Numbered from the stretch's first letter, positions 1 through 9,399 are shown. The stretch: 64,000 nt of DNA from Sphingomonas aurantiaca (GCF_003050705.1 NZ_QAOG01000004.1:493612-557611), one strand, 5' to 3'. Program-made: numbers and translations. Notes: generated from the sequence alone by a model not told the origin.

Positions 1-383
1 AGGTTGCGCATCTGCTCACGACCCAGCGGGCCGCGCGGGATCATGCGCTCGACAGCCTTTTCGAGAACGCGCTCCGGGAAGCGGCCGTCGAGGACCTTGG
101 CGGCAGTGATGCCCTTGATGCCGCCGGCGTAACCGGTGTGCTTGTAATAGATCTTCTTCGCGGCCTTGTTGCCGGTGAAGCGGATCTTGTCGGCGTTGAT
201 CACGACGACGTTGTCACCGCAATCGACATGCGGGGTGAACGACGTCTTGTGCTTGCCGCGCAGGACGTTGGCGATGATCGATGCGGCACGACCGACGACG
301 AGACCTTCCGCGTCGACGATATGCCACTGCTTCTCCACCTCGTGCGGCTTGGCCGACTTGGTGGTCTTCATGAGCGCCTTCAT
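1..383 (-). CDS. rplM: 50S ribosomal protein L13 (3' end outside window)
   Basis: L13 is an assembly protein of the large ribosomal subunit. The reverse strand encodes about 127 residues with L13 landmarks: [50 protein letters not shown] and RMIPRGPLG. The start at 383 (MKALMKTT) is preferred over the in-frame ATG at 371 because GGAAGG lies nine bases upstream of it. The C-terminal roughly 30 residues run off the left edge, and rpsI would be expected to follow. The identification is secure; only the start is debatable. Confidence 0.95.
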   Translation of the reverse strand, partial: MKALMKTTKSAKPHEVEKQWHIVDAEGLVVGRAASIIANVLRGKHKTSFTPHVDCGDNVVVINADKIRFTGNKAAKKIYYKHTGYAGGIKGITAAKVLDGRFPERVLEKAVERMIPRGPLGREQMRN

Positions 384-503
384 GGGCGTTGGACCTTCCA
401 GATTGAATGCAAGCGCGCCGCAGGTTGCCCCGCAGCGCGAATGCCCGCCTAATGCTGAAAGGGGTGCTTCAAGTCAAGCTTTCCGCCGGTTTGCTGACGG
501 GTA

Positions 504-1601
504 TTATGATACCCGACGTGCGCTGCCGACCGCGTGGGCGGCGAACATGGCGGCGATAAGCAGCAGAGCGGCGTTGCCCTGGTGCGCCACCGCGACGTCG
601 ATCTGGACGCCGGTCATCAGCGTGGCGATGCCCAGCATGATCTGCAACGTGACGAGGCCGACGACGAAAAAGCCTGCACGGCTGCCGGCCTTGGTTGCGA
701 CGATCGCCAGCCAGACAAGCCCGGCAGCTGCGGCGAACGCGAACCAGCGGTGGATGAACTGGACGACGATCGGGTTGTCGACCGCGTTGCTCCAGGCGGG
801 GTTCACCATCGGGACGTCGGCCGGGAACAGCCCGTCGCCCATCAGCGGCCAGCTGGCGAAAGCATAACCTGCGTCGAGCCCCGCCGTGAATGCGCCGTAC
901 ACCAGCTGCACGAACAGCACCGCAAGCGCGACGATCGCGATGGGTGCGAGTCGGGCAGGGGCCGCAAGCGGGTTGCGGTGCAAGGCGGACAGGTCGAGCG
1001 CGGTCCATATGATGCCCGCAAGGATCGTCAGTGCCGTCAGCAGGTGCACCGCCAGCCGGATATGGCTGACATCGGTTCGCACCGACAGTCCGGACGCGAC
1101 CATCCACCAGCCGATCGCCCCCTGGAACGCGCCCAGCGCGAGCAGTGCCGACAGCCGCCAACCATAGCCGGCCGGGATCCGCTTGCGCACCGCGAACCAG
1201 ATCAGCGGGACGGCGAAGGCGATCCCGATCAGCCGGCCCCAGAGACGGTGGAGATACTCCCAGAAGAAGATCGCCTTAAACCCGCTCAGTGACATGTCGG
1301 CATTGAACGCGGCATATTCGGGGATGCGCTTGTAGTTGGCGAACTCGGCCTGCCACTGCACCTCGTTCAGCGGGGGAATGATGCCGCTGATCGGTTTCCA
1401 CTGCGTGATCGACAGCCCCGACTCGGTCAGCCGCGTGATGCCGCCGATGACGACCATCGCGACGATAAGCCCCGCGACGCTATAGAGCCACAGGGCGACC
1501 GCGCGCGGGCGGGCTTTGGTGAGAAAGGCGGCGCTGGGTTGAAGCATGTCGGCGCAAATACTCCACACGGGGGCGCGGCGCCATCGCTTCGTGTCGGCCA
1601 T
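504..1601 (-). CDS. ctaA: Heme A synthase (COX15/CtaA family)
   Basis: The protein converts heme O to heme A for cytochrome oxidase in the inner membrane. It has 365 residues with about eight hydrophobic segments and family motifs GGITRLTESGLSIT near the first helix, EYLHRLWGR, HIRLAVHLLTA and FIHRWFAFA; the histidines are the expected heme ligands. An internal start at 1547 (MLQPSAAF) may be the true one, since residues 1-18 are unlike the family and neither start has a clear Shine-Dalgarno. The stop codon lies within a perfect 7-bp hairpin (498-515). It is transcribed toward rplM and divergent from the MerC-zur pair. Confidence 0.9.
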   Translation of the reverse strand: MADTKRWRRAPVWSICADMLQPSAAFLTKARPRAVALWLYSVAGLIVAMVVIGGITRLTESGLSITQWKPISGIIPPLNEVQWQAEFANYKRIPEYAAFNADMSLSGFKAIFFWEYLHRLWGRLIGIAFAVPLIWFAVRKRIPAGYGWRLSALLALGAFQGAIGWWMVASGLSVRTDVSHIRLAVHLLTALTILAGIIWTALDLSALHRNPLAAPARLAPIAIVALAVLFVQLVYGAFTAGLDAGYAFASWPLMGDGLFPADVPMVNPAWSNAVDNPIVVQFIHRWFAFAAAAGLVWLAIVATKAGSRAGFFVVGLVTLQIMLGIATLMTGVQIDVAVAHQGNAALLLIAAMFAAHAVGSARRVS

Positions 1602-1637
1602 GCAACGCCGATCAATTCGGGTGGAAAAATCTGCGAT

Positions 1638-1655
1638 GTAATGTTGTATCCTAGC
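1638..1655. promoter_or_regulatory. Candidate Zur operator upstream of merC-zur
   Basis: An imperfect 18-base dyad begins GTAATGTT, close to the Zur box reported in alphaproteobacteria (GTAATGTTATAACATTAC-like, from memory). It lies 27 bases before the MerC-type gene that precedes zur. Its core (1641-1653) matches nine of 13 bases at 54135-54147, upstream of a ZnuD-like receptor. Binding by Zur is inferred. Confidence 0.5.
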
Positions 1656-1681
1656 AATCGGGCGGCTATATTCCTGGCACG

Positions 1682-2065
1682 ATGACGCCCTCAGCCACGC
1701 ATACCCACCGCTTCGCCGGACTCGACCGCTATGCGATCGGCCTGTCCGGTCTGTGCATGGTGCATTGCCTGGCGACCTCGGTGCTGGTGGCGTTGATGTC
1801 GACCGCGGGCGGTTTCCTGCTGGATCCGATCTTCCATGAGGTCGGGCTGACGATCGCGATCGGTCTGGGCGCGCTCGCGCTCGGCCGCGGCGTGCTGCAT
1901 CATGGCTATATGATGCCGGCTGCGATGGGCGCGCTCGGGCTCGGGATCATGGCGGGCGCGATGACGCTGCCGCACGACAGCGGTGGTGGCGAGACGCTGT
2001 GGACGATCATCGGCGTCGGCCTGCTTGCGTTCGGGCACGATCTCAATCGTCGGGCAGACACCTGA
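1682..2065 (+). CDS. MerC domain membrane protein
   Basis: A 127-residue integral membrane protein with about four hydrophobic helices. The first helix holds GLSGLCMVHCLATSV, the Cys-x-x-His-Cys arrangement typical of the MerC family, first known from mercuric ion transport. Here no merA, merT or merR is nearby. The gene is followed 41 bases later by zur and preceded by a candidate Zur operator, so a role in zinc or related metal handling is more likely than mercury resistance. The metal specificity is inference. Confidence 0.85.
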   Translation: MTPSATHTHRFAGLDRYAIGLSGLCMVHCLATSVLVALMSTAGGFLLDPIFHEVGLTIAIGLGALALGRGVLHHGYMMPAAMGALGLGIMAGAMTLPHDSGGGETLWTIIGVGLLAFGHDLNRRADT

Positions 2066-2106
2066 GCGGCTTGCTGGAACTGCCCCGGCATCCTACCTCG
2101 TACGCT

Positions 2107-2574
2107 ATGGCGCACGCCCACACCCACACCGAACCGCAAGGCGCCGATCTCACCGTCGCGGCGCAAACCACGCTCGAAAAGGCGGGGGAGCAATGGACGG
2201 CGATGCGCGCGAGCGTGTTTGCGGCACTTGCGGGGTTCGACAAGCCCGCCTCGGCCTATGACATCGCCGAAGCCGTGTCGAAATCGGAAGGGCGTCGGGT
2301 CGCGGCGAACAGCGTGTACCGGATCCTCGACCTGTTCGTCGGCGCGAACCTCGCCCGCCGGGTCGAAAGCGCTAATGCGTACGTCGCCAACGCGCACCCC
2401 GATTGCCTGCATGATTGCATCTTCCTGGTCTGCGACTCGTGCGGCCAGACCACGCATCTCGACAATGACGTCATCACGCGCGGCGTCCGCAATGCTGCAG
2501 AAGCTGCCGGCTTTGCCCCTGTTCGTCCGGTGATCGAGGTACGAGGCCGATGCGCAGACTGCGAAGCGAAGTAG
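2107..2574 (+). CDS. zur: Fur-family zinc uptake regulator Zur
   Basis: A 155-residue Fur-family repressor. An N-terminal winged helix (about residues 25-85, with SVYRILDLFVGANLARR as the recognition and wing region) is followed by a dimerisation and metal domain containing HPDCLHDCIFLVCDSCG, and by a C-terminal CADC. The paired CxxC motifs are the structural zinc site. The short His-rich start (MAHAHTHTE) is usual for Zur. Co-transcription with the MerC-type gene supports Zur over Fur or PerR. Zinc-loaded Zur normally represses uptake genes; a candidate target is the TonB receptor at 51916-54090. Confidence 0.85.
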   Translation: MAHAHTHTEPQGADLTVAAQTTLEKAGEQWTAMRASVFAALAGFDKPASAYDIAEAVSKSEGRRVAANSVYRILDLFVGANLARRVESANAYVANAHPDCLHDCIFLVCDSCGQTTHLDNDVITRGVRNAAEAAGFAPVRPVIEVRGRCADCEAK

Positions 2575-2623
2575 AGCGCTCGTAACGAATCTACCGTCTC
2601 CTTCCTCTGGCGGGGGGGGGTGG

Positions 2624-3157
2624 CTAACTAAGGGCTTTGCCCATCCGGATCATCGGTACCGGTACCTCTCCTGGCGTTTCGATGCGCTCGATCGGATGAT
2701 AGCCACACGCCCGGTACAACGGCTCACCAGCAAGTGTCGCCATCATCTCCGCGCGTGCGAACCCGGCGTCGCGCGCTGCCGCTTCGCATACCGACAGCAC
2801 CAGCCTGCCGACGCCGCGCCGCACGAAATCGGGATCGGTATACATCGCCCGGATTCGCGCGGCGTCGTGGCGTGGGTCGAGTAGCGCGGCATCGCGCAAT
2901 GATGTGCTGTGGTCGCCGCCATACAGTGTCGCCCGTCGGCTCCAGCCGCCGCAGCCCGCCAGGCGTCCGTCGTTGGCATGCACCAGCAGATACGTCCCGT
3001 CCGCGATCAACTGCGTATCGAGCCCCATCACCGCCCGGCTTGCCGCGACCTGCGAGGGCGTGAGGAAATCCCCCTGCAACGCCCCGATCGCGCGCGCCAT
3101 CAGCGCCGAGATCGCGGCAATGTCCGGTTCGCGGGCAAAACGATGCGTAAAGTCCAT
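2624..3157 (-). CDS. GNAT family N-acetyltransferase
   Basis: A 177-residue protein with the GNAT acetyl-CoA fold. It opens with FAREPDIAAISALMARAI (strand 1 and helix 1), has the conserved motif A region MYTDPDFVRRGVGRLVLSVCEAAARDAG near residues 115-140 (R-x-x-G-V-G binds the CoA pyrophosphate), and ends with the ATLAGEPLYRACGY segment common in this group. The start MDFTHRF at 3157 is chosen because the longer frame adds 19 unlike residues. The substrate is unknown. It is convergent with zur across a short gap holding a run of nine G. Confidence 0.85.
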   Translation of the reverse strand: MDFTHRFAREPDIAAISALMARAIGALQGDFLTPSQVAASRAVMGLDTQLIADGTYLLVHANDGRLAGCGGWSRRATLYGGDHSTSLRDAALLDPRHDAARIRAMYTDPDFVRRGVGRLVLSVCEAAARDAGFARAEMMATLAGEPLYRACGYHPIERIETPGEVPVPMIRMGKALS

Positions 3158-3246
3158 GGCGGTGCAGTTCCCGAGCAATTTCAGCGCGAATGCTACGCCA
3201 TGACACGGTAACAATCGACACGATAGGCGGGCTGCATTAAGCGAGG

Positions 3247-5172
3247 ATGATGGCCGATCTTCCCGCGACCCCGCTGCTCGACACCGTTTCGACGCCCGAC
3301 GACCTCCGCAAGCTGCGCCCGGACCAGCTCCGCCAACTCGCCGACGAACTTCGGACCGAAACGATTTCCGCGGTTGGCACCACCGGCGGGCATCTCGGCT
3401 CAGGGCTCGGCGTGGTCGAGCTGACGACCGCGATCCACTATGTCTTCGACACCCCGCGGGATCGGTTGGTTTGGGACGTTGGTCACCAATGCTATCCGCA
3501 CAAGATCCTCACCGGGCGGCGCGACCGGATTCGGACGCTGCGGCAGGGCGGCGGGCTCAGCGGCTTCACCAAGCGTAGCGAGAGCGAATATGACCCGTTC
3601 GGCGCGGCGCATTCGTCGACGTCGATCTCGGCTGCGCTGGGTTTTGCGGTCGCCAACAAGATCGCGGGCACGCCCGGCAAGGGGATCGCGGTCATCGGCG
3701 ACGGCGCGATGTCCGCGGGCATGGCCTATGAGGCGATGAACAACGCCGAGCAGGCAGGCAATCGCCTGGTCGTCATCCTCAACGACAACGACATGTCGAT
3801 CGCGCCCCCGGTCGGCGGGCTGTCGGCGTATCTGAGCCGAATCGTGTCGAGTCGCGAGTTTCTCGGCATTCGCGAGCTTGCCAAGAAGCTTGCCCGCCGC
3901 CTGCCGCGCCCGTTCCACAACGCCGCGCGCAAGACCGACGAGTTCGCGCGCGGCATGACGATGGGCGGGACGCTGTTCGAGGAACTGGGCTTTTACTATG
4001 TCGGCCCGATCGACGGTCACAACCTCGAACACCTGATCCCGGTGCTCGAGAATGTCCGCGATGCCGAGGAGGGCCCGATCCTCGTCCATGTCGTCACCAA
4101 GAAGGGCAAGGGCTATGCCCCCGCCGAGGCCGCCGCGGACAAATATCACGGCGTCCAGAAGTTCGACGTCATTTCCGGCGTCCAGACCAAGGCCCCCCCG
4201 GGCCCGCCGCAATATCAGAACGTCTTCGGTGCGCAGCTCGTCGCGGAAGCCGCCAAGGACGAGCGTATCTGCGCGATCACCGCGGCGATGCCGTCGGGCA
4301 CCGGGCTAGATGCGTTCGCCAAGGCCTATCCCGACCGCTTCTTCGATGTCGGCATCGCCGAACAGCATGGCGTGACGTTCGCCGCGGGGCTTGCGGCGCA
4401 GGGCCTGCGCCCGTTCTGCGCAATCTATTCGACCTTTCTCCAGCGCGCCTATGATCAGGTCGTCCACGACGTCGCGATCCAGAACCTGCCGGTCCGCTTC
4501 GCGATCGATCGTGCAGGTCTCGTCGGGGCGGATGGCGCGACCCATGCGGGGTCGTTCGACGTCACCTATTTGGCGACGCTGCCGAATTTCGTCGTGATGG
4601 CGGCGGCGGACGAAGCCGAGCTCGTCCACATGACGCATACCGCCGCGCAATATGACGCTGGTCCGATCGCGCTGCGCTATCCGCGCGGCAACGGCACCGG
4701 CGTCGCGCTGCCCGATGTTCCGGAACTGCTCGAGATCGGCAAGGGCCGCATCGTCCGCGACGGCAAGACCGTCGCGATCCTGTCGCTCGGCACGCGGCTC
4801 GAGGAGGCGCTCAAGGCCGCCGAGATCCTCGAGGCGAAGGGGCTGAGCACGACGGTCGCCGATCTCCGCTTCGCCAAGCCGCTCGACATCGACCTGATCC
4901 GCAAGTTGCTGACGACGCACGAAGTCGCGGTGACGATCGAGGAGAATTCGGTCGGCGGGTTCGGCGCGCATGTTCTGACGCTGGCGTCAGACGAGGGGCT
5001 GATCGACGGCGGTCTCAAGCTGCGCACGCTGCGCTTGCCCGACACCTTCCAGGACCAGGACAAGCCCGACGTCCAATATGCCGAGGCGGGGCTCGATTCG
5101 ACCGCGCTGGTCGACACCGTCCTCAAGGCGCTGCGGCATAATTCGGGCGGAGTCGCCGAAGCGCGCGCATGA
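3247..5172 (+). CDS. dxs: 1-deoxy-D-xylulose-5-phosphate synthase
   Basis: This enzyme performs the thiamine-diphosphate-dependent first step of the MEP isoprenoid pathway, condensing pyruvate and glyceraldehyde 3-phosphate. Its 641 residues are full length. [11 protein letters not shown] and [16 protein letters not shown] appear near residues 45-90, the cofactor motif [17 protein letters not shown] near 155, and the catalytic Glu region [13 protein letters not shown] near 369, followed by the transketolase C-terminal domain. The start MMAD offers two adjacent ATGs (3247 or 3250). Its stop overlaps the next small gene by ATGA. Confidence 0.97.
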   Translation: MMADLPATPLLDTVSTPDDLRKLRPDQLRQLADELRTETISAVGTTGGHLGSGLGVVELTTAIHYVFDTPRDRLVWDVGHQCYPHKILTGRRDRIRTLRQGGGLSGFTKRSESEYDPFGAAHSSTSISAALGFAVANKIAGTPGKGIAVIGDGAMSAGMAYEAMNNAEQAGNRLVVILNDNDMSIAPPVGGLSAYLSRIVSSREFLGIRELAKKLARRLPRPFHNAARKTDEFARGMTMGGTLFEELGFYYVGPIDGHNLEHLIPVLENVRDAEEGPILVHVVTKKGKGYAPAEAAADKYHGVQKFDVISGVQTKAPPGPPQYQNVFGAQLVAEAAKDERICAITAAMPSGTGLDAFAKAYPDRFFDVGIAEQHGVTFAAGLAAQGLRPFCAIYSTFLQRAYDQVVHDVAIQNLPVRFAIDRAGLVGADGATHAGSFDVTYLATLPNFVVMAAADEAELVHMTHTAAQYDAGPIALRYPRGNGTGVALPDVPELLEIGKGRIVRDGKTVAILSLGTRLEEALKAAEILEAKGLSTTVADLRFAKPLDIDLIRKLLTTHEVAVTIEENSVGGFGAHVLTLASDEGLIDGGLKLRTLRLPDTFQDQDKPDVQYAEAGLDSTALVDTVLKALRHNSGGVAEARA

Positions 5173-5336
5173 CCGGTCCGACCAAGGGCATCGTGATCAT
5201 CGCGCTCGCGGTGATCGTGATGGTGTCGCTGAACATCGCGATGTGGCGACGGATGCGCGGCGGCCTCGCGGCGGCGAAGGCCGAGCAGGCCGCGAACCCC
5301 GAGCGGTTCGATGAGGACGGTTCTCGAATCCCGTGA
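5169..5336 (+). CDS. Small single-span membrane protein, unknown function
   Basis: A 55-residue frame starts at the ATG overlapping the dxs stop codon, so translational coupling is likely. Residues 8-25 ([18 protein letters not shown]) form one membrane helix, followed by a basic stretch (WRRMRGG) and an acidic tail. I recognise no family. The coupling, hydrophobic helix and positive-inside charge pattern argue for a real gene. Confidence 0.65.
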   Translation: MTGPTKGIVIIALAVIVMVSLNIAMWRRMRGGLAAAKAEQAANPERFDEDGSRIP

Positions 5337-5378
5337 CGGAGCACCACCCCGGACTCGGCCGGCGTGGTGGATCGTTTG

Positions 5379-6050
5379 TCACCCACCCAGATAATGCGTC
5401 TGGGCGGCATCCGTGGCGTTCACCGCCAAAATCGAGCGCGCCCGGCTTGGCGGCAATGGCTGGCCGCGCCCGTCACTGCTCGCCGCGATGACCCGTTCGA
5501 GCAGCTCCTGACCTTCGCGCCACCAGCCGATCCCGCTGGCCGCGTTCAGATGCCCCTGCGGCCCGGCGTCGACGAAGTGGCTGCCCCAGTCCGCGGCCAT
5601 GCTGTGTGCGCGCTCGGGGCTGACCCAGGGGTCGTCGCTGCTCGCCACGACGATCGACGGGAAGGGGAGCGGCGTGCGCGGCGTGGGTGAGAAGCCCTTC
5701 AGCTCGGCCTGCGCACCGCCGCGATCGACATCGGCGGGCGCGACCAGCAGCGCGCCCGCGACTGGCCAGCCATAGGGCTGCGGGCTCAGTTCGGCCCACC
5801 ACGCGACTGCTAGGCACCCCAGACTGTGCGCGGCGAGGATCACCGGTGCATCCGCCCGGCGTATCGCCTCGTCGAGTCGCGTGACCCAGGCGTTGCGGTG
5901 GGGTGTGTTCCACATTCCCAGTTCGACGCGGACGGTATCGGGCCGCGCGTCTTCCCACAGTGTCTGCCAGTGCGAAGGGCCGGAGCCGCCGAGCCCCGGC
6001 ACGGTGAGGATGGTCGGTTGGACGGACTCATACGGTGCGAAATTACCCAC
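5379..6050 (-). CDS. RBBP9/YdeN-family alpha/beta hydrolase
   Basis: A 223-residue serine hydrolase of the small RBBP9/YdeN group. TVPGLGGSGPSHWQTLWE near the start is the family signature. The nucleophile elbow is HSLGC near residue 75, the acid region is ASSDDPWVS near 140, and the catalytic His lies in GHLNAASG near 171. The start is a GTG at 6050, seven to eight bases after AAGGAG. The substrate is unknown. It is convergent with the dxs unit. Confidence 0.88.
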   Translation of the reverse strand: MGNFAPYESVQPTILTVPGLGGSGPSHWQTLWEDARPDTVRVELGMWNTPHRNAWVTRLDEAIRRADAPVILAAHSLGCLAVAWWAELSPQPYGWPVAGALLVAPADVDRGGAQAELKGFSPTPRTPLPFPSIVVASSDDPWVSPERAHSMAADWGSHFVDAGPQGHLNAASGIGWWREGQELLERVIAASSDGRGQPLPPSRARSILAVNATDAAQTHYLGG

Positions 6051-6251
6051 AGCGCTTCTCCTTCTCCGGACCCCTTTTTGCAGGGTGGGAGCGTAGCCGA
6101 ACGACGCTCTAGGGGACGCCGTGCGGCCACGCTCTCCGATGCTGAAGATACTCCCACTAATTCGGTAGGCAATGGCATTGCGGCGAAAGGAAGGCAGCTT
6201 GCGATGACCGGACGGCGCGACGATAGGCTGTCGGATGGCAAGGATATCGGC

Positions 6252-7025
6252 ATGGTGAAGATACGCGCGGACCAGATGCTGGTCGACAGGGGGCTCGTCG
6301 AGTCGCGCACGCGCGCGCAGGCGCTGATCATGGCGGGGCTGGTGTTCGCTGGGACCAAGAAGGTCGACAAGCCCGGCCAGACTTTACCCGACGACGTTGT
6401 GCTCGACGTCCGCGGTCGCGATCATCCCTGGGTGTCGCGCGGGGGGATCAAGCTTGCGCACGGCCTCGCGCATTTCGGCTGGGACGTGACGGGCCTGGTC
6501 GCGATCGACGTCGGATCGTCGACGGGCGGCTTTACCGACGTGCTGCTGAAGGGCGGCGCGACCAAGGTCTATGCGGTCGATAGCGGGACCAACCAGCTCG
6601 CCTGGTCGCTTCGCCAGGACGACCGCGTCATCGTCCACGAGCAGACCAGCGCGCGAATCCTGACGCCTGCGCATATCCCCGAACCCGTCGACCTGATCGT
6701 GTGCGATGCGAGCTTTATCGGACTGGCCAAGGTGCTCGAACGCCCGATGTCGTTTGCCAGGCCGGGGGCGCGGCTCATGGCGCTGGTGAAGCCGCAGTTC
6801 GAGGCTGGCCGCGAGGAGGTGGGGAAGGGGGGCGTCGTCCGGGATCCCGCGATCCACCGCCGGGTCTGCGACGAGGTCGCGGCGTGGCTGACCGCGCAGG
6901 GCTGGCACGTCGAGGGTTTGGTGGAGAGTCCGATCACCGGCCCCGAGGGCAATGTCGAGTTCCTGATCGCCGCGCGGCAGGGGGCAGGCGCGACCGTAGA
7001 CGACGAGACGGCCGTGCCGGAATGA
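6252..7025 (+). CDS. tlyA: TlyA family rRNA 2'-O-methyltransferase
   Basis: TlyA-type proteins methylate ribosomal RNA ribose (16S C1409 and 23S C1920 in mycobacteria) and were formerly called hemolysin A. The 257 residues hold an N-terminal S4 RNA-binding domain (RADQMLVDRGLVESRTRAQALI) and an FtsJ/RrmJ methyltransferase domain with SAM loop DVGSSTGGFTDVLL near residue 85, CDASFIGL and LVKPQFEAG. The start at 6252 fits the family and has AAGGA six bases upstream; an in-frame ATG at 6204 with GGAAGG upstream would add 16 residues. Confidence 0.93.
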   Translation: MVKIRADQMLVDRGLVESRTRAQALIMAGLVFAGTKKVDKPGQTLPDDVVLDVRGRDHPWVSRGGIKLAHGLAHFGWDVTGLVAIDVGSSTGGFTDVLLKGGATKVYAVDSGTNQLAWSLRQDDRVIVHEQTSARILTPAHIPEPVDLIVCDASFIGLAKVLERPMSFARPGARLMALVKPQFEAGREEVGKGGVVRDPAIHRRVCDEVAAWLTAQGWHVEGLVESPITGPEGNVEFLIAARQGAGATVDDETAVPE

Positions 7026-7148
7026 ACCACTAGCGGAACGATTATCGCCCGATCGCGGTTTACCGATCGCGAAATGCGCGGCAGGACGTGCCCGCGTGAA
7101 GACGGAAGGATGTGTGTGGGCGGTATCGCTTCGAAGGGCCAGTTGAGG

Positions 7149-7667
7149 ATGTCGTTCCTCCGCTGGGCGGTCGTGACCGTGCCCCTTATCCTGCTGCTCG
7201 GCTTCGTGTCGGGACGCTCGGTACCCGTCGGCAGCGAGAATGGCTGGTACATGGCGCTCGCCAAGCCGGCGTTGAACCCGCCGGGCTGGGTGTTCCCGGT
7301 CGTCTGGACGACGCTCTACGTCATGATCGGGCTCGCGCTGGCGATGATCCTCAATGCGCGTGGCGCCCGCCAGCGCCCCCTAGCCGTGGGCCTGTTCGCG
7401 GCGCAATTCGTGCTCAACCTCCTCTGGACGCCGACATTCTTCGGCGCGCACAAGATCGGTGCGTCGGTACTGGTGATCGTCGCGATGCTGATCCTGTCGA
7501 TCGCAGCAACCATCGTCTTCGCGCGGATTCGGCCGGCGGCGGCGTGGCTGATGGTGCCCTATATGGTCTGGATCAGCTTTGCCGGCGTGCTCGCGTTCAG
7601 CATCGGGCAATTGAACCCCGACGCCGAAACCCTTGCGCCGGCCAGCCATACGTCCCAAATGCTGTAA
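7149..7667 (+). CDS. tspO: TspO/MBR family membrane protein
   Basis: A 172-residue protein with five predicted helices, the TspO/peripheral benzodiazepine receptor fold that binds tetrapyrroles and cholesterol-like ligands. Family marks are WYMALAKPALNPPGWVFPVVWTT near residues 33-55, LNLLWTPTFFGAHK near 95 and VPYMVWISFAGVLAFSIGQLNP near the end. The start at 7149 gives the family length; in-frame starts at 7092 and 7110 would add unlike residues. It is probably in the outer membrane or envelope, and its ligand in this organism is not known. Confidence 0.92.
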   Translation: MSFLRWAVVTVPLILLLGFVSGRSVPVGSENGWYMALAKPALNPPGWVFPVVWTTLYVMIGLALAMILNARGARQRPLAVGLFAAQFVLNLLWTPTFFGAHKIGASVLVIVAMLILSIAATIVFARIRPAAAWLMVPYMVWISFAGVLAFSIGQLNPDAETLAPASHTSQML

Positions 7668-7695
7668 CGCAGCAATCTGTTGAGGTTTTGAAGCA

Positions 7696-7971
7696 ATGCA
7701 GTCCGAAAACCGCGTGTTCGACGATATCGTCAAAGTCTTGAACGGTGCGGCCGGGACGCTTGCAGGCGTTGGTCGCGAAGCCGGATCTGGTGCGCGGGAA
7801 CGCGCGCGCGAATGGCTGGGCGGTCTCGACTTCGTCAGCCGCGAAGAGTTCGATGCGGTCAAGGCGATGGCCGCCGCCGCGCGCGACGAGAATGACGCGC
7901 TGAAGGCGCGACTCGATGCGCTCGAAGCAAAATCGGCCGTCGCAGCGCCGCTCGGGGCGCCGGTCGACTGA
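7696..7971 (+). CDS. ubiK: Ubiquinone biosynthesis accessory factor UbiK (BMFP/DUF526)
   Basis: A 91-residue small helical protein. Residues 1-45 form an amphipathic region, and residues about 48-78 (SREEFDAVKAMAAAARDENDALKARLDALE) are the coiled coil that makes the family trimerise. UbiK binds membrane lipids and partners UbiJ in ubiquinone synthesis in enterobacteria; the same job here is inferred from the family. It sits 28 bases after tspO. Confidence 0.85.
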   Translation: MQSENRVFDDIVKVLNGAAGTLAGVGREAGSGARERAREWLGGLDFVSREEFDAVKAMAAAARDENDALKARLDALEAKSAVAAPLGAPVD

Positions 7972-8068
7972 CTTTTCCACAGTTTTCCGCAGAATTGGGT
8001 CCGATGGGGTTGTCGGGGCGTTTTTGCCTCGGCACCCTTTGTCGTGCGATAAGGACCGCCAGGACCCT

Positions 8069-8575
8069 ATGATGCTTGAACACGCCGACCACGACCACGA
8101 AGATGCCGCCCCGATCGACATGCTCGAGAGCTATTACGCTGCGCATGGCTGGGAACATGAGCGTCACGACGACGAGATCGTCGCGACCGTCAAGGGCAGC
8201 TGGACGACCTACGAACTGCGCGCCCTGTGGCGCGAAGACGATAGCGTCCTGCAATTCCTCGCTTTTCCCGACATCAAGGTGCCCGACGATCGGCGTCAGG
8301 CGGTGTACGAGACGATCGGGCTGGTCAACGAGCAACTCTGGATCGGCCATTTCGAACTGTGGTCGTCGAGCGGCATCCTGCTGTTCCGGCATGCGGCGAT
8401 GGTCGATGGTGGCGAGGAGGGGACGATGTCGCTCGACGCCGCCGAACTGCTCGTCGAATCGGCGATCGAGGAGTGCGAACGCTTTTACCCCGTGTTCCAG
8501 TTCGTGCTGTGGGGCGGCAAGAGCCCGAAGGACGCACTGGCCGCGGCGTTGATCGAAACGCACGGCGAGGCATGA
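8069..8575 (+). CDS. YbjN domain-containing protein
   Basis: A 168-residue acidic cytoplasmic protein of the YbjN (type III secretion chaperone-like fold) family. After a His/Asp-rich start (HADHDHEDAAP) comes the YbjN core, including WTTYELRALWREDDSVLQFLAFPDIKVP and the long C-terminal helix region. YbjN in E. coli affects motility and stress responses, but its molecular activity is unclear. Two adjacent ATGs (8069, 8072) are possible. Its stop overlaps the proC start by ATGA, a pairing common in sphingomonads. Confidence 0.85.
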   Translation: MMLEHADHDHEDAAPIDMLESYYAAHGWEHERHDDEIVATVKGSWTTYELRALWREDDSVLQFLAFPDIKVPDDRRQAVYETIGLVNEQLWIGHFELWSSSGILLFRHAAMVDGGEEGTMSLDAAELLVESAIEECERFYPVFQFVLWGGKSPKDALAAALIETHGEA

Positions 8576-9375
8576 GTTTTCCGGCGGGGCCGCTGTGGCT
8601 GATCGGCTGCGGCAATATGGGCGGGGCGATGCTGCGGCGCTGGCTGGCGGCCGGACTCGATCCCGCGAGCGTGACGGTGATCACGCGCAGCGGCACGGGC
8701 GCACCCGCTGGCGTCCGCTCGTTGACTGCGCTCCCTGATGAGGCAGCACCCGCCACGCTGATGCTCGCGCTCAAGCCGCAGCAGATCGACGCCGCGCAGG
8801 CGCTGCTGGCCCCGCTACAGGGGCAGCCGCAGATGTTGCTGTCGATCCTCGCCGGCGTCGATCATGCCGCCCTGTCGGCGCGGTTCACGGCTGATACCAT
8901 CGTCCGTGCGATGCCGAACCTGCCGGTTGCGATCGGCAAGGGTGTGACGTCGCTCTACACCTATACGGAGTCGGAGGACGCGATCGCGGCCGCGGAAGCG
9001 TTCGCCGCGCCGCTCGGCCATTATGAATGGATCGCGGACGAGGCGCATTTCGATGCGGTGACGGCGCTCGCCGGATCTGGTCCGGGGTTCGTGTTCCGGT
9101 TTGCTGATGCGCTGGCCCAGGCGGGGGCTGCCTTGGGGCTGCCGGTTGATCAGGCGGCGCGTCTGGCGATGGCGACGCTGGAGGGCTCGGCGATCATGGC
9201 GGCCGATGCGGACGTGTCGCCCGCGGTGCTGGCGGACCGGGTGGCGAGTCCCGGCGGATCGACTCGCGAGGGGCTGAACGTGCTTGACCGCGACGAGGCG
9301 CTCGTCACGCTGTTGACTGAGACGCTTACGGCGTCCGAACGGCGCAATGCCGAGATGGCCGCCGCCGCCCGCTAG
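8572..9375 (+). CDS. proC: Pyrroline-5-carboxylate reductase
   Basis: ProC reduces pyrroline-5-carboxylate to proline with NAD(P)H in the cytoplasm. The 267 residues carry the Rossmann motif IGCGNMGGAM at residues 11-20, the MLALKPQQ loop, RAMPNLPVAIGKGVTSLY, and the substrate-binding C-terminal segment ALAGSGPGFVFRFADAL followed by SPGGSTREGL near residue 225. The start overlaps the YbjN stop (ATGA), so the two are co-translated. It is convergent with the MarR gene. Confidence 0.96.
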   Translation: MSFPAGPLWLIGCGNMGGAMLRRWLAAGLDPASVTVITRSGTGAPAGVRSLTALPDEAAPATLMLALKPQQIDAAQALLAPLQGQPQMLLSILAGVDHAALSARFTADTIVRAMPNLPVAIGKGVTSLYTYTESEDAIAAAEAFAAPLGHYEWIADEAHFDAVTALAGSGPGFVFRFADALAQAGAALGLPVDQAARLAMATLEGSAIMAADADVSPAVLADRVASPGGSTREGLNVLDRDEALVTLLTETLTASERRNAEMAAAAR

Positions 9376-9399
9376 GACGACCGCGGCGTCGGGGTGATG

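Noticed and set aside
1682..2065. Mercury resistance operon.
   Set aside because: Only a MerC-type gene is present; merA, merT, merP and merR are missing and zur is the partner.
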